Shown piece by piece: positions 1 through 9,900 of a stretch of 64,000 nucleotides of DNA. Within the stretch, counting starts at the first letter, position 1, and the number at the start of each line of letters is the position of its first letter. The translations under genes were made by a program, and so were the position numbers. The notes beneath the pieces were generated by a model that worked only from the letters and a program-made list of their open reading frames with translations, was not told the origin of the DNA and ran no database searches. Source of the DNA: Paramoeba atlantica (taxonomy: Eukaryota > Discosea); the NCBI GenBank assembly GCA_977017575.1, contig CDRNVI010000044.1, forward strand, positions 1 to 64,000. Reading direction: 5' to 3'.

Positions 1-486
1 CCCAATCGCAAATGCGCCTGTTAATTGATTTGCGACTTCACGTGCGGCAGTTAATAAATCTGGAGTAATCGTTAATTGTTGTTGTAGTAAATGCACTACG
101 ATCTCTGTATCAGTGTCTGATTCAAATGTAAAACCAGCCTGTATCAGCTGTGTACGTAGTCTATTGTGATTTTCAATGATCCCATTGTGGACAACTGCAA
201 GTTCTGCCTTTTCTGACATGATCGGGTGAGCATTGCGCTCTGCGGGAATGCCGTGGGTTGCCCAACGCGTATGCGCGATCCCAGTGTGGCCGCTGATCAC
301 ACTTTTTTCTAAAAAGGTGGCTAATTCGCTGACTTTACCTTGTTTGCGGATCCGTTGTAGAAACGGTTTACCGTTAATAATGGCAATTCCAGCGGAATCA
401 TAGCCACGGTATTCTAAGCGTTGTAAGCCGGATAACAACATTGGCCATACATCACGTTCGGCAATCGCACCAACGATCCCACACAT
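1..486 (-). CDS. glmS: Glucosamine-6-phosphate synthase (isomerizing), N-terminal part
   Basis: The minus-strand frame starts at ATG 486 and runs off the window edge after 162 codons. It encodes the class II glutamine amidotransferase domain that supplies ammonia for making glucosamine-6-phosphate from fructose-6-phosphate, the first step toward peptidoglycan and LPS amino sugars. The start reads MCGIVGAIAERD, so Cys2, the N-terminal nucleophile after Met removal, is present. The family signatures RLEYRGYDSAG, HTRWATHG and VVHNGIIENH follow in order. The isomerase domains lie outside the window. A Shine-Dalgarno sequence precedes the ATG, so this is bacterial DNA. It lies downstream of polA on the same strand. 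It sits within about 1.1 kb of eukaryotic retrotransposon sequence, so it is a contaminant, a symbiont piece or a recent transfer. Confidence 0.95.
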   Translation of the reverse strand, partial: MCGIVGAIAERDVWPMLLSGLQRLEYRGYDSAGIAIINGKPFLQRIRKQGKVSELATFLEKSVISGHTGIAHTRWATHGIPAERNAHPIMSEKAELAVVHNGIIENHNRLRTQLIQAGFTFESDTDTEIVVHLLQQQLTITPDLLTAAREVANQLTGAFAIG

Positions 487-493
487 AACTGAT

Positions 494-498
494 CTCCT
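494..498 (-). promoter_or_regulatory. Shine-Dalgarno site of glmS
   Basis: Minus-strand AGGAG lies 7 nt before the glmS ATG at 486. It supports that start and a bacterial origin. I see no clear promoter or terminator in the rest of the 487-652 intergenic stretch. Confidence 0.7.
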
Positions 499-652
499 GA
501 TTTGGTTAGCGTAATTAAATGATCACGACCTAGGGTTACGTGTCTAGAAACATAGGCTACCTAGGCCAAAAGCGACCCCGTATCTTGGCGCTACTATACG
601 TGTTTTGGGCTGAAAATGTCACGTTTTTGAGCAAAAAAAGCACTTGTTTCGG

Positions 653-1594
653 CTAAAAAATACTCGGCATCCTAATGCGCTGCTTCCCAATGTCTGCGAT
701 ACCGATGTCTACTTCTAGAGGGACATCTAAGGCAAATGCAGCACACATGTGACTAGGTAGGGCTGCTACCACGGTATCGACATCGCGAGTATTGACTTCA
801 AATACCAATTCATCGTGCACTTGCATGATCATCTTACAATCTAGGTGACTGGCAAGCAGCCAAGCATCGATATTGATCATGGCTTGTTTGATGATGTCGG
901 CAGCCGTGCCTTGTAGCGGTGCATTAATAGCAGTACGTTCTGCTGCTTTTTGTTGCATTTTGTTGCGAGCATTGATCTCGGGTAAATATAATCGTCTGCC
1001 AAATAACGTTTCAACAAAACCATTTTTACGCGCTTGTTCACGCGTAGTATCCATGTAACGTTTTACTCCAGGATAACGTGCGAAATATAAATCAATGTAA
1101 GCTTGTGCTTGTGATTTATCGATTGATAATTGACGTGCCAATCCAAAGGCAGACATCCCATAAATTAATCCAAAGTTAATCGCTTTAGCACTGCGACGTT
1201 GTTCGCTAGTGACCTCATCTGGGTGACAGTGAAACACTTCTGCAGCAGTGATCCGATGTATATCAGCATTGTTTGCAAAGGCTTCTAATAGCGTTTTATC
1301 TTGGGATAAATGTGCCATGATGCGTAATTCAATTTGTGAATAATCCGCAGCAACAAGTTGGTATCCATTTGGAGCAATGAATGCATGGCGAATACGTCGG
1401 CCTTCTTCAGTACGTGCTGGGATATTCTGCAAATTAGGATCAGAGGATGACAAACGACCAGTTGCAGTCACCGCTTGGTGATAGGACGTGTGCACCCGTT
1501 TGGTTTTTTGGTTAATTTGTTCTGGCAATTTATCAATATACGCCGAGAGTAATTTGGTTAAATGGCGGTGTTCTAAGATACTTCCTTCCCACAT
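653..1594 (-). pseudogene. polA: DNA polymerase I, C-terminal polymerase domain (truncated, frameshifted near its end)
   Basis: This is the C-terminal third of bacterial Pol I, about 310 residues aligning with the last third of the E. coli protein. Visible in order are [18 protein letters not shown], motif A ([17 protein letters not shown]) with the first catalytic Asp, the O-helix motif B ([19 protein letters not shown]), and motif C ([13 protein letters not shown]) with the second catalytic Asp. The similarity to E. coli is high, which points to a gammaproteobacterium. The open frame ends [15 protein letters not shown]. Restoring one base near 690 would give IADNWEAAH followed by a stop at 672-674, the normal Pol I ending, so there is a one-base deletion or a sequencing error. 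The 5' end is lost where eukaryotic DNA begins at about 1585-1594. The ATG at 1594 is not a true start. The exonuclease domains are absent. Confidence 0.93.
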
Positions 1595-1600
1595 TGTACT
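1580..1600. other. Junction between bacterial and eukaryotic DNA
   Basis: To the left, the minus-strand frame is polA (from ILEHRHL on). To the right, a different minus frame encodes an RNase H-like LINE fragment that reads ...GLGMVEVQ and is cut here. No repeat or poly(A) marks the join. It may be an assembly chimera or a real insertion. Confidence 0.75.
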
Positions 1601-1818
1601 TCAACCATTCCCAGCCCCATTTTCCCAATAAACCCAGAACTCACCGATGCATCAGAATAAATATGTAAAGCACCTTCGTCGATTATAAATGGCGTGGTGC
1701 CTTCCTCCGCATACTGAAGATCCGATAAATTGGTATCCAACCAACCAACCAACCAACCAACACTGGGAGAATTTGCCCAGTTAAAGGATTTACAATTTTC
1801 TCCTGAACATTTAACCTT
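1594..1818 (-). pseudogene. Family-3 LINE fragment: start of RNase H domain
   Basis: A 75-codon minus-strand open frame runs from after a TGA at 1819-1821 to the bacterial junction. It contains EGALHIYSDASVSSG, the first beta-strand and first catalytic Asp of an RNase H fold. The stretch LQYAEEGTTPFIIDEGALH aligns with LQFFEEGSTLWPDYGLLH just before the RNase H of the better preserved family-3 fragment at 17550-18223. Its own RT and the rest of RNase H are missing. A (CCAA)6 tract lies inside the frame. Assignment to an ingi/L1Tc-like LINE is inferred from that parallel. The 263 bases on its right (1819-2081) hold nothing I recognise. Confidence 0.65.
1737..1760. repeat. (CCAA)6 microsatellite
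   Basis: Six perfect CCAA units. They read as a GWLV-type repeat within the minus-strand RNase H-like fragment and probably expanded after insertion. Confidence 0.9.
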
Positions 1819-2081
1819 TCAATCCAACCGCGCGGAACTAACTTGCAGAAAATTTTTCGAAAACAAACAAACTTTTTATTTTATGTATCCTAATCATTCG
1901 ATCCCTATGACACTTCAGTACTTAGCCTTCGTCTGCTGTATAAGTCACTTGCCGATGTGAGCACGACAGCAAACGGTTCAATCCACTTTTTCTGAAACTT
2001 GCAACGATACAAAGAAAAATATTGGAACTAAATGCACCTCCTATGTGAAATTCATTTTTGCATAAGCATTAGTATGAAAGG

Positions 2082-2912
2082 TCACTTTTCATGCTCTGTC
2101 ACGTTTACTTTCTTATTGCCCGTAGTTGATCGCGAACTTGACAATGTCTTCGTTGTCTTATTGATTTCCGTAGTCTTCTGTCGACTTTCGTTGTGTTTTT
2201 CGCCTTTTGTCACTTGGGTATCTTCCTCTCCTGTATCTTTTAATCGCTTCTTTTGCGAATGATTCGAACGCGCTTTTTCTAATATAATTGTATTTGGGCT
2301 GACTGTCCGTGAAGGCTCGGGGATAGAATCTTTATTTTTATGCTTTTTTGTGTTTAATACAGTTGAAGTCATGTTGCGCGGTGAATTCCTAGATCTTTTG
2401 ACTGTATTTTGATCACTAGTTTCCTGATTATCGTTTTCATTGGACTTGCTACGGTTTCCGCGTATTTTAGATTTTGTAGCTGGGGGTTTTACGGTCGTTG
2501 TTTCCATTGTTTGAGATTGTTCTATTTTGAAACCTTGTCGCCTACATTGCGTCTTAGTTAAGCGGGGTCCCTGATTCAGACCTGTCTTTCTTTTACTTTC
2601 CAGCATCAGTACTTCCCCGAAATACTTAACTGAGACTTCACGTTTTGCTAGTTCACATGCCTCTTTCGCCATGGAGTCGGCTGTGTCGTTGTATGGGTTT
2701 TCGTTATGGGATTTTACTTTTACGCAATAGAAATTTCTGTTCGTCTTAATATCAAAATAAGCGTCTCTCAGCAATTCCATGGTTTTACGGTTTTCGAAAG
2801 ATTGATACCCAATGAGCCTATATTTATGAACTATTTCGTGAAAGAATTCCCATAGGTACTCCGAATCTGTGTGTAAGATAACATCTCCCTCATACGCCTT
2901 TACCTCTTCTAA
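2082..2912 (-). pseudogene. Family-3 LINE fragment: C-terminal RNase H and basic tail
   Basis: This minus-strand frame carries the later part of an RNase H domain: VILHTDSEYLWEFFHEI (catalytic Asp in the TDSE motif), then FYCVKVKSHNENPYNDTADSMAKEA, the closing H...N..D..A motif. A tail of about 190 residues rich in Lys, Arg, Ser and Thr follows to the stop at 2082 and may bind nucleic acid. The frame opens upstream to a Met at 2996, but those first 28 residues come from the GA-rich 3' tail of the adjacent class-1 element, so the fragment itself begins at about 2912. The domain matches VVHVDSEYVWNFWHKI at 18077-18120. It lacks the first RNase H strand, so it is 5' truncated. Confidence 0.7.
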
Positions 2913-3374
2913 TTTTTCTCTCTCTTTCTCCTCTTTCTCACCTCTTGACATACTTTTCCCACCTTTCTCCCTACTTTCCTGCTTTCCCCTACCCAACTTT
3001 TCAACTTTTCAGGGGGGGTAAGGTCTCCCTCAGCTTCGCCTCACCCGGCCTGCAGGCGGCTCCTCAACCATTCGCGCGTTCCGGACCGGGTCTTTCGACC
3101 TCTCCACGGCCTGACTTGTGAACCCTTCCCTTGTTATATGGGAGGGCGCAGGCGCGGGCCTGTGTCGACAGCGACACGGTCACGAAACAGGATGCTGGCC
3201 GACGGGGAGGAGATTCACTGCCCGTGTACTACCTCACTTGGGGTACCTAGCCCTCGCGGGCTAGGCGTGAGTATAGACTCTGTCGACCCGACCAGCATCC
3301 GGGCTCACATTAGAGAACCTCACTCATGAGAGAAAGGCTTGAGAATAGGTGGGTAAGACACAGTGGGTAGGGGC
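2913..3374 (-). repeat. Class-1 LINE 3'UTR with GA-rich tail
   Basis: This is the 3' untranslated part of the RT fragment at 3375-5425. It holds the conserved class-1 3' module (see 3159-3302). It then has the alternative purine-rich tail seen in subfamily A rather than the TATACCCCC tail of the full-length subfamily-E copy at 51420. It ends at about 2912 without a long A run, where the family-3 fragment begins. The coding part is E-like and the tail A-like, so the copy looks recombinant. Confidence 0.8.
3159..3302 (-). promoter_or_regulatory. Structured 3'UTR RNA domain (class 1)
   Basis: Sense-strand GGATGCTGGTCG (from 3302 down) pairs with CGGCCAGCATCC to close a domain holding the CCTAGCCC-GCGA-GGGCTAGG hairpin. 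A GTGTCG/CGACAC hairpin follows. It is probably the RT recognition structure, by analogy with R2 3'UTRs (inference). Confidence 0.65.
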
Positions 3375-5425
3375 TTATGCCCCTACCAAAGACCCCGCTG
3401 GATCCGCCACGGGGATGCGTGACACCATCATCCGGGCCTGCGAACGCATGAGCGTAACATTCAGCTCCGTCAAGAGTTCATTTCGCGCTTGGCTCCGTGA
3501 CAGAAACCCCTTGGACGCATTCGCCCGTTGCGTTCCGATATCCCGGAGTAACGCTAGGGCACTTTCACTCCAGGACCCAAAGGACTCTACAACCATTGCT
3601 GTGAAGAGATGCCCGGCTTCGTCTGCTTCTTGTCGCTGTCGCGCCTTGGTCTCGGCATAGTGCGCGGCAAAAGACCCTGGGGTCACCCAGCTAGCATTAC
3701 GGACTGAGTCCAAATACTTTAATTGCTGGGCGTGGGTGACCGCAAAGTCCAATACCATGCCTTGCGCCAGAGTCCCTTTTGCCAAGGATGCAGTGGGCAG
3801 GAAGACATCCGCAGGCCTCGTGAGAGCTCCTCCGGGGCCTCGGTTTCCGAGACTCATCTCGCGCCGTGGTCCCAATTGGGCCTTGGAACAGAAAGATGTG
3901 AATTGTTGTGCCAGGGAGTTGTGGCGGGCGATGATGCCATGCCCATTTTTACAGAGCAAGGCGTGTTCACCGTTCTTGAGGAGAGGGAGGGCACAGCCTT
4001 CGGCGGGACAAGGCCTATCCTCTGGGAAAACATCCACCCCCAACCACCAACGTGATAGCGTCCGGAACTCCGTGGGGGTGAAAGCCAACCCTCTTTGCTT
4101 TGAGGGTGTCACAAAAACCCAGTTTCCGGCCCCTTTACCTGACTGAGAAACCCAGCGTGCCCTTGTTCGGGCGTCTGCCCTTGCGTAAGCAGCATAGAAC
4201 TCCTGTTCAGCGATTGCGTGGCTCAGGTGTTTTTGTCGTGGTACGATGGTTTCTGGTTCTGTGGTGTCGGGTAAAAGGGGGTGGCGGAGGGAATGGGAAA
4301 GTTTTCTTTTCGCCGGGCGTGACTGGGCGTCCCGTGCCTCGTTGTGGTAGTCTGGTGAGCTTGGCTTGAGGATACGTCCAGTATACAGATCGACCAGGAC
4401 AGTCCCAACTTTTTGATTTATTTCGCGTGCCGAATCAAGAAACCCTTCAGCTTCGGCTGCATCCCACTTATCCTTGTCGGAGGCAAAAGCCACAGAAGAA
4501 ACGTATGCGGCCGAGTGGTGAAGCAACGATGAGCGAAGGCCGAATCCCCCGTAACGTTTGGGCCGTTGTAGTTGGTCAAGGGCGGGAAGATCAAGAGGAA
4601 AAAGTGCGTGTTCCACAGCGCGCATGAGGTGAAAATCCAGCTGACGACAGAGTTCTCCGAGGCCTTGGGGAGGGGTGGTACGCAGTGCGTATACCATTTG
4701 GCAGAATCCGGCGCACTGCCTTATAAGGTCGAGGGCCACTTGCGGGTCTTCTATCAGGGAAATGGCTTCCAACGTATCGCGGGCTGGCTCGATCGCGTGT
4801 GTCCTTAGGAAATTCGCACAGTGTTCTGGAGAGCCCACCGGACTCCCAAGGATATCAAAGTTTCCGTCATACCTTATTTTGTCGCTAGGAATGTCGGGGA
4901 AAAAAGCAGAGGTGTGGGCAGACGCAGGGGGGGTGATGATTTCACATTTTGAGAGGTTCAGAAAGAGTCCCCACTGAGTTCCCACTTCCGCGAGAACGTC
5001 TAGTGCCTTCCGGACTTCCTGTGGTTCGCCAATGATCACACCGTCATCGAGATACCATAACTGTGTTTGGAGCTTTGTACGCGATGCGATTTCCTCCGTT
5101 GCACCCGACAAAACCAAAGAGAACAGGAGGGGACCTAGGGGATCACCTTGCTGCACGCCCTCGGCCGAAGGAATTAAATTGTCACCAAATGTTAGACAGC
5201 TGTGGTTGGCGTAACACCACTCAACCCATGGGGACAACTCGGGGAAATGCTTTCGCGTGAGGAAGATAAACACCGGCCTACTGACATTGTTAAAGGCGTT
5301 GCGGAGATCCACTTTACAGAAGGTTATATTTTCGTTTTCCATGTTGTTGAGCATCAACCTACGACAATTGTGAATGACTCGCTCTGCTCCGGCGGGCGCC
5401 GCAACGCCGTACTGTTTGCGGCCTT
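3375..5425 (-). pseudogene. Class-1 REL-endo LINE, subfamily E, 5'-truncated RT/endonuclease
   Basis: This minus-strand frame of about 683 codons starts inside the RT domain at GRKQYGVAAPAGAERVIH and reaches a natural stop. Motifs in order: CKVDLRNAFNNVSR (RT motif A), GVQQGDPLGPLLFSLV (motif B), LWYLDDGV (catalytic YLDD), CPAEGCALPLLKNGEHALLC (zinc knuckle), and RPADVF...VLDFAVTH (REL-endo). The closest relative in the window is the full-length copy at 51420-55220, which shares NITFCKVDLRNAFNNVSRP. The zinc fingers and N-terminus are lost to 5' truncation. The frame also reads 20 codons upstream into the tail and poly(A) of the preceding fragment, which is not part of the gene. It is dead as an element but its frame is uninterrupted. 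Confidence 0.9.
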
Positions 5426-5583
5426 GTTTTTTTTTTTTGATAACAATAATAATAAAAAAGGAAGCAATCCACGCCCAATCCATCCGCGCGTTCCAACGTT
5501 TTTAACAAAACGCCTTTTTTTTTTTTTTTTTTGAAACTATCCGTAGAAACCAATTTGAACTTTTTTTTTTTTTTTTTTTTTTT
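5426..5583 (-). repeat. Stack of tiny poly(A)-tailed LINE tail pieces
   Basis: Three T runs (5427-5438, 5515-5532, 5561-5583) are poly(A) tails of minus-strand pieces. Between them lie a 56-bp class-1 tail piece (5439-5494) ending GGAACGCGCGG in sense, a 20-bp piece and a 28-bp piece. Such short pieces stacked poly(A) to 5' end are what repeated abortive reverse transcription or template jumping would leave. Confidence 0.7.
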
Positions 5584-5922
5584 ACTTTCTTACTTACTTT
5601 CCTACTTACTTTACTTCGCCCTTATCAACTTCGCCCGCTTCTCTCCCTTATCTCCACCCCCCCAAAGAAACCATCCGTGACTTCCCGACTTCACCCGCTT
5701 CTTTTCCTCACTTCCCCCCCCCGATCATCCATCCGCGCCTTCCAAACTTTGCCCTCCTCTTTCCCTCACTTCCCCCCAGAAATCAATCCGCGCGTGCTCC
5801 ACCCCTTCTTCCAGCAGTGCGCGCTTCGGATCGGGTCTCTCGACCTCTCCACGGCCTGGCTTGGGAACCCTTCCCTTGTTATGCGGGAGGGCTCAGGCGC
5901 GGGCATGTGCCGACAGCGGCAC
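5584..5922 (-). repeat. Diverged class-1 3'UTR piece with purine-rich tail
   Basis: From 5922 down, the sense strand starts in the module (GTGCCGCTGTCGGCACATGC), passes the conserved GGTCGAGAGACCCGATCC stretch, and then becomes GA-rich to the T run at 5561. It differs from all other copies at many sites, so it is an older piece or another subfamily. It has no coding potential. Confidence 0.65.
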
Positions 5923-6324
5923 TTTTTTTTTTTTTTTTTGCAATTAATAAGGGGGGAGAAGTATGAATCGCGGCATTGCCTCTATATTTTGACCCAGTAG
6001 ACGAACCAAGTAGGTCCATTGGGGGGGGGTATACGAGTTGAAAACAAACAATCAAATTAGCAATTCTTTTTCTGTCCACAGATGTACCTTTTTTCTCAGC
6101 CCAAAACTAGCAATTTAGTCTCCCCTAAGTATATACTACAAACAAGAAAAACAGTAAAAATTAAAACAAGCAATCCATGCCCAATCCATTCGCGCGTTCC
6201 GGACCGGGTCTTTCGACCTCTCCACGGCCTGACTTGTGAACCCTTCCCTTGTTATATGGGAGGGCGCAGGCGCGGGCCTGTGTCGACAGCGACACGGTCA
6301 CGAAACAGGATGCTGGCCGACGGG
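5923..6324 (-). repeat. Class-1 3'UTR fragment with poly(A)
   Basis: The T run 5923-5939 is the poly(A). Sense sequence from 6324 down starts in the module (CCCGTCGGCCAGCATCC) and ends at the far 3' site TTATTAATTGC-A(n). It is 5' truncated and noncoding. Confidence 0.85.
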
Positions 6325-6500
6325 TTTTTTTTTTTTTTTTTTTTTTTTTGCAGTTAATAAGGGGGGAGAAGTATGAATCGCGGCATTGCCTCTATATTTT
6401 GACCCAGTAGACGAACCAAGTAGGTCCATTGGGGGGGGGGGTATACGAGTTGAAAACAAGCAATCAAATTAGCAATTCTTTTTGTTTCCACAGATGTACC
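6325..6500 (-). repeat. Short class-1 3'-terminal fragment with poly(A)
   Basis: The T run 6325-6349 is the poly(A) of a 151-bp terminal piece (6350-6500) that begins in sense at GGTACATCTGTGG. Its 5' end abuts the poly(A) of element A (T run 6501-6513). Confidence 0.85.
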
Positions 6501-6781
6501 TTTTTTTTTTTTTGTTTTTATGCAAATAAAGAAAATTTTTCTCTCTCTTTCTCCTCTTTCTCACCTCTTGACATACTTTTCCCACCTTTCTCCCTACTTT
6601 CCTGCTTTCCCCTACCCAACTTTTCAACTTTTCAGGGGGGGTAAGGTCTCCCTCAGCTTCGCCTCACCCGGCCTGCAGGCGGCTCCTCAACCATTCGCGC
6701 GTTCCGGACCGGGTCTTTCGACCTCTCCACGGCCTGACTTGTGGACCTTTCCCTTGTTATACGGGAGGGCGCAGGCGCGGG

Positions 6782-6923
6782 CCTGTGTCGACAGCGACAC
6801 GGTCGCGAAACAGGATGCTGGCCGACGGGGAGGAGATTCACTACCCGTGTACTACCTCACTTGGGGTACCTAGCCCTGACGGACTAGGCGTGAGTATAGA
6901 CTCTGTCGACGAGACCAGCACCC
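6782..6923 (-). promoter_or_regulatory. Structured 3'UTR RNA domain of element A
   Basis: Variant of the class-1 module. The closing stem is reduced to GCTGG/CCAGC. The internal hairpin reads CCTAGTCC-GTCA-GGGCTAGG, with a G-U pair replacing a G-C. The 3' hairpin GTGTCG/CGACAC is intact. Confidence 0.55.
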
Positions 6924-6965
6924 TCAGCCTTCGAACATGCCGGGATCCGCGAGCCTTGGTTTAGG

Positions 6966-9900
6966 CTACTGCAAAATAAGTGCCGGTTGTGGATCTTCAG
7001 CCGGCATGCGTGAGACAAGCATTCTCGATTGAGAACGCATCAGGGTGAGGTTAAGCTCTTGAAGCAGCTGACGGGTAGCTGCTTCTTGAGATAGAGTCCC
7101 CTGGGAACATGAGGCGCGATGCTTCCCAACCCATCTAAGGATTGATAGGGCACTTGCACTCCAAGCACCATATGATTCTACCACCATGGCAACAAACACA
7201 TGTTTTGCTTGTTCCGCCTCCTCTCTCTCTTTCACCTTGTGAGAAGCGGCGTAGTGCTCCGCAAATGATCCTGCCGCCACCCCGTTAGCGTTGCGGACTA
7301 AGTCCGTGTATTTAGGTTGCTGAACGTGGGTGACAGCAAAATCAAGCACCAGACCTTGAGCTTTCTCATAGCCCGGAATAAAGACATCGCCCGGCCTCGT
7401 GGGACAGCCGCCAGGCCCTAGGTTCCCCAGGCTTACCTCACGTGAAGGTGATAAATTCGCCTTGGAGCACGTGTCGGTGAATTGTGTAATGAGCGCATTG
7501 TGGCGGGAGATCAGTCCATTCCCACTTTTGCAAGACACTGCATGGTTTCCTTCGAGGTCGAGAGGTTGTTGGCATGTGTTAATTGGGCACGTGCTCAACT
7601 CGTTGTAGACCTTGGCACCTAACCACCACCTGGAGAGGGCGCGGAATTCTGTGGGTGTGTAAGCGTGGCCAAGCTCTGTTGATGGGATGCAAAATGCCCA
7701 GCTGCTGGCCCCATCTCCAGTCTGAGAGGTGTACCTCGCGCGAGTGCTACTGTCCGCCGCTGCGTACGCACATGAAAATTCGTGCGCCGAGATTGCGTCG
7801 CTCAAGGCACGTTGACGGGGGGTGCAAGAATTGTCCGTTTCTGTACTTTGACTAGATCCTGTCGGAAAAGGGGAGCTGATCTCCTCTAATGCTCTTCCCG
7901 TGTCCGGATCAACTACGGGGCCTCCGCTCCGGCGATTGATGTCCAGGACTGCGGAAGAGAATCCTTCTGCATCTGACGGTAGCCAACGATCCGTCTCTGC
8001 AGCAAAAGCAACTGAAGACACGTACGCCGCTGAGCGGTGCGCAGATGCAGATCGGAGACCAAAACCTCCATACCGTTTCGGGCGTTGAACTTGTGATCGA
8101 GCTGAGGAGCTAAGCGGGCATATATTCCATTCATACGCATGGAGGACTGCTTCATCAAGACGCTGACAGAGTGCAGAAAGCTCATGTGGTGGGGTAGTTC
8201 GAAGCGAATGGACCATTTGACAAAAACCCGCACACTGTCTGATCAATGACAAGGCAATTTGAGGATCTTCGAGCATTTCTATAGCTTCCAGGGTCTCTTC
8301 TGCCGGTTCCACGGCGTGTGTCGTAAGGAAATCTATGCAATGTTGAGCAGAGCCTATGGGGCTCCCAAGAATGTCAAAATTTCCTTCGCGGTTTATCTTG
8401 GGTTCCGGAATATCGGAAAAAAGAGCAGTTTGGTGTGCCGAGGCAGGGTTCGTTATTATTTCGCATTTAGAGGTATTGATGTGAAGACCCCACTTAGGAC
8501 CAACTCGAGAAAGAGTCTCTAAAGCGAAACTGACGTCTTCGGCCTTACCGGCTATTACCCCGTCGTCGAGGTACCAGAGGTGAAGCTGGAGACTGCCTGG
8601 GAGTGCTTCTTTGATCATTTTCGCGGCTTCGAGCATTACGAGGGAAAAAAGGAGAGGCCCTAGGGGGTCCCCTTGTTGAACCCCCTCGGATGATGGAAGA
8701 GTTCTGGAACCGTAAGTTAGGAGACTATCCGTGGAGTAGGTCCACTCCACCCATGCTGACAATTCTGGAAAATGTTTGCGAAGTAAGGCGATGAACGCAG
8801 ATCTGGATACTCTATTGAACGCGTTCGCTAGGTCCACCTTACATAGCACAAAGTTCGTGTCATCGGCATGGCGGGACATAGTCTGTCGGCAGAGGTGGAT
8901 CACCCTCTCCGATCCGGCTGGCGTGGCAACCCCATACTGTATTCCTTTAAACAAGCGACTAGCTTTTTTCTTGGCTGTTAGACATGCCACTTTACCAACC
9001 AAACGACGGATTGTCTCGCCTGCGGCTATAGGTCGGACGTCACATTCTCCTTTCTGAAGTGCACACAATCTGGCCCCAGCGAAACGTTCCTGAATCTCGA
9101 ATGGAGCTTTTCCAGAAAGAAGCACATTGACTACGTCTGTAAGAGCGGTGAGAGGGTGTACTTTCTCGTCCACGTGGGCACGTAGTGCTATCTGAAGGTG
9201 CTCAGCTCTCAGCGACATCGTTCCGCCAGATGATCCCTTGCGAAAGCTTCCCAAAGCGTGCTTAACTTCTTCTTCGTTTACTTTCAAGGGAGGTGCGTTA
9301 GGGTACGGGAGATCTTGAAGCATGCAGTCCTGCGCACGAGTGGGATGCTTTGCCATCAACTTGCAGTACGTTTCGTCGTTGTCAGGTGCAAAGGGTGCCG
9401 CCGTTAGTGCACTCATTCCACGAGAGACTTCACCCTGGCGTACAAGTTTTTCGCATCGTTCTTTTGCCCTTCTTACTTCTTGCGCAAGCTCCTGGTCTTG
9501 ATCTTGGTCTTTGGTTGATGGGTGCGACGACTTCGTGTTGTTTTTGGTCGCTTCAATCCACAGAGCGGTAAATTCCACTTTTCCCCACCTTTCTAGGCTT
9601 TTTGTCACATGTGAGGCATAAGAAAGACGACCTTTGCGCCCCCCGCGGTTCGGGGCCGGTAGAACGCATTTAGGCAGCATGCCGAGACGGGTCCATGCCG
9701 CTACGGAGTTCTCGCTGGCTACGGAGGATAATACATCGGTGAGCGTTTTCGCCCATTGGTAGCGGCATCGGAATGGAACATCCCTAGAAGTGTTGATAGG
9801 AGTCATGCAAATATCAGAAAGCGATGGTAAAGGAAGAGGTTGGACACTCTGTGAGACATCGGTGCTGCGCGAACCGTGGTCCAATGAACTCTGCGTCAAG

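Noticed and set aside
653-1594. Functional transferred polA in the eukaryote
   Set aside because: It is truncated at the 5' end, frameshifted at the 3' end, and neighbours a truncated bacterial gene with bacterial signals.
2082-2996. A single 304-residue RNase H gene
   Set aside because: The first 28 residues are the GA-rich 3' tail of the neighbouring class-1 element read in frame.
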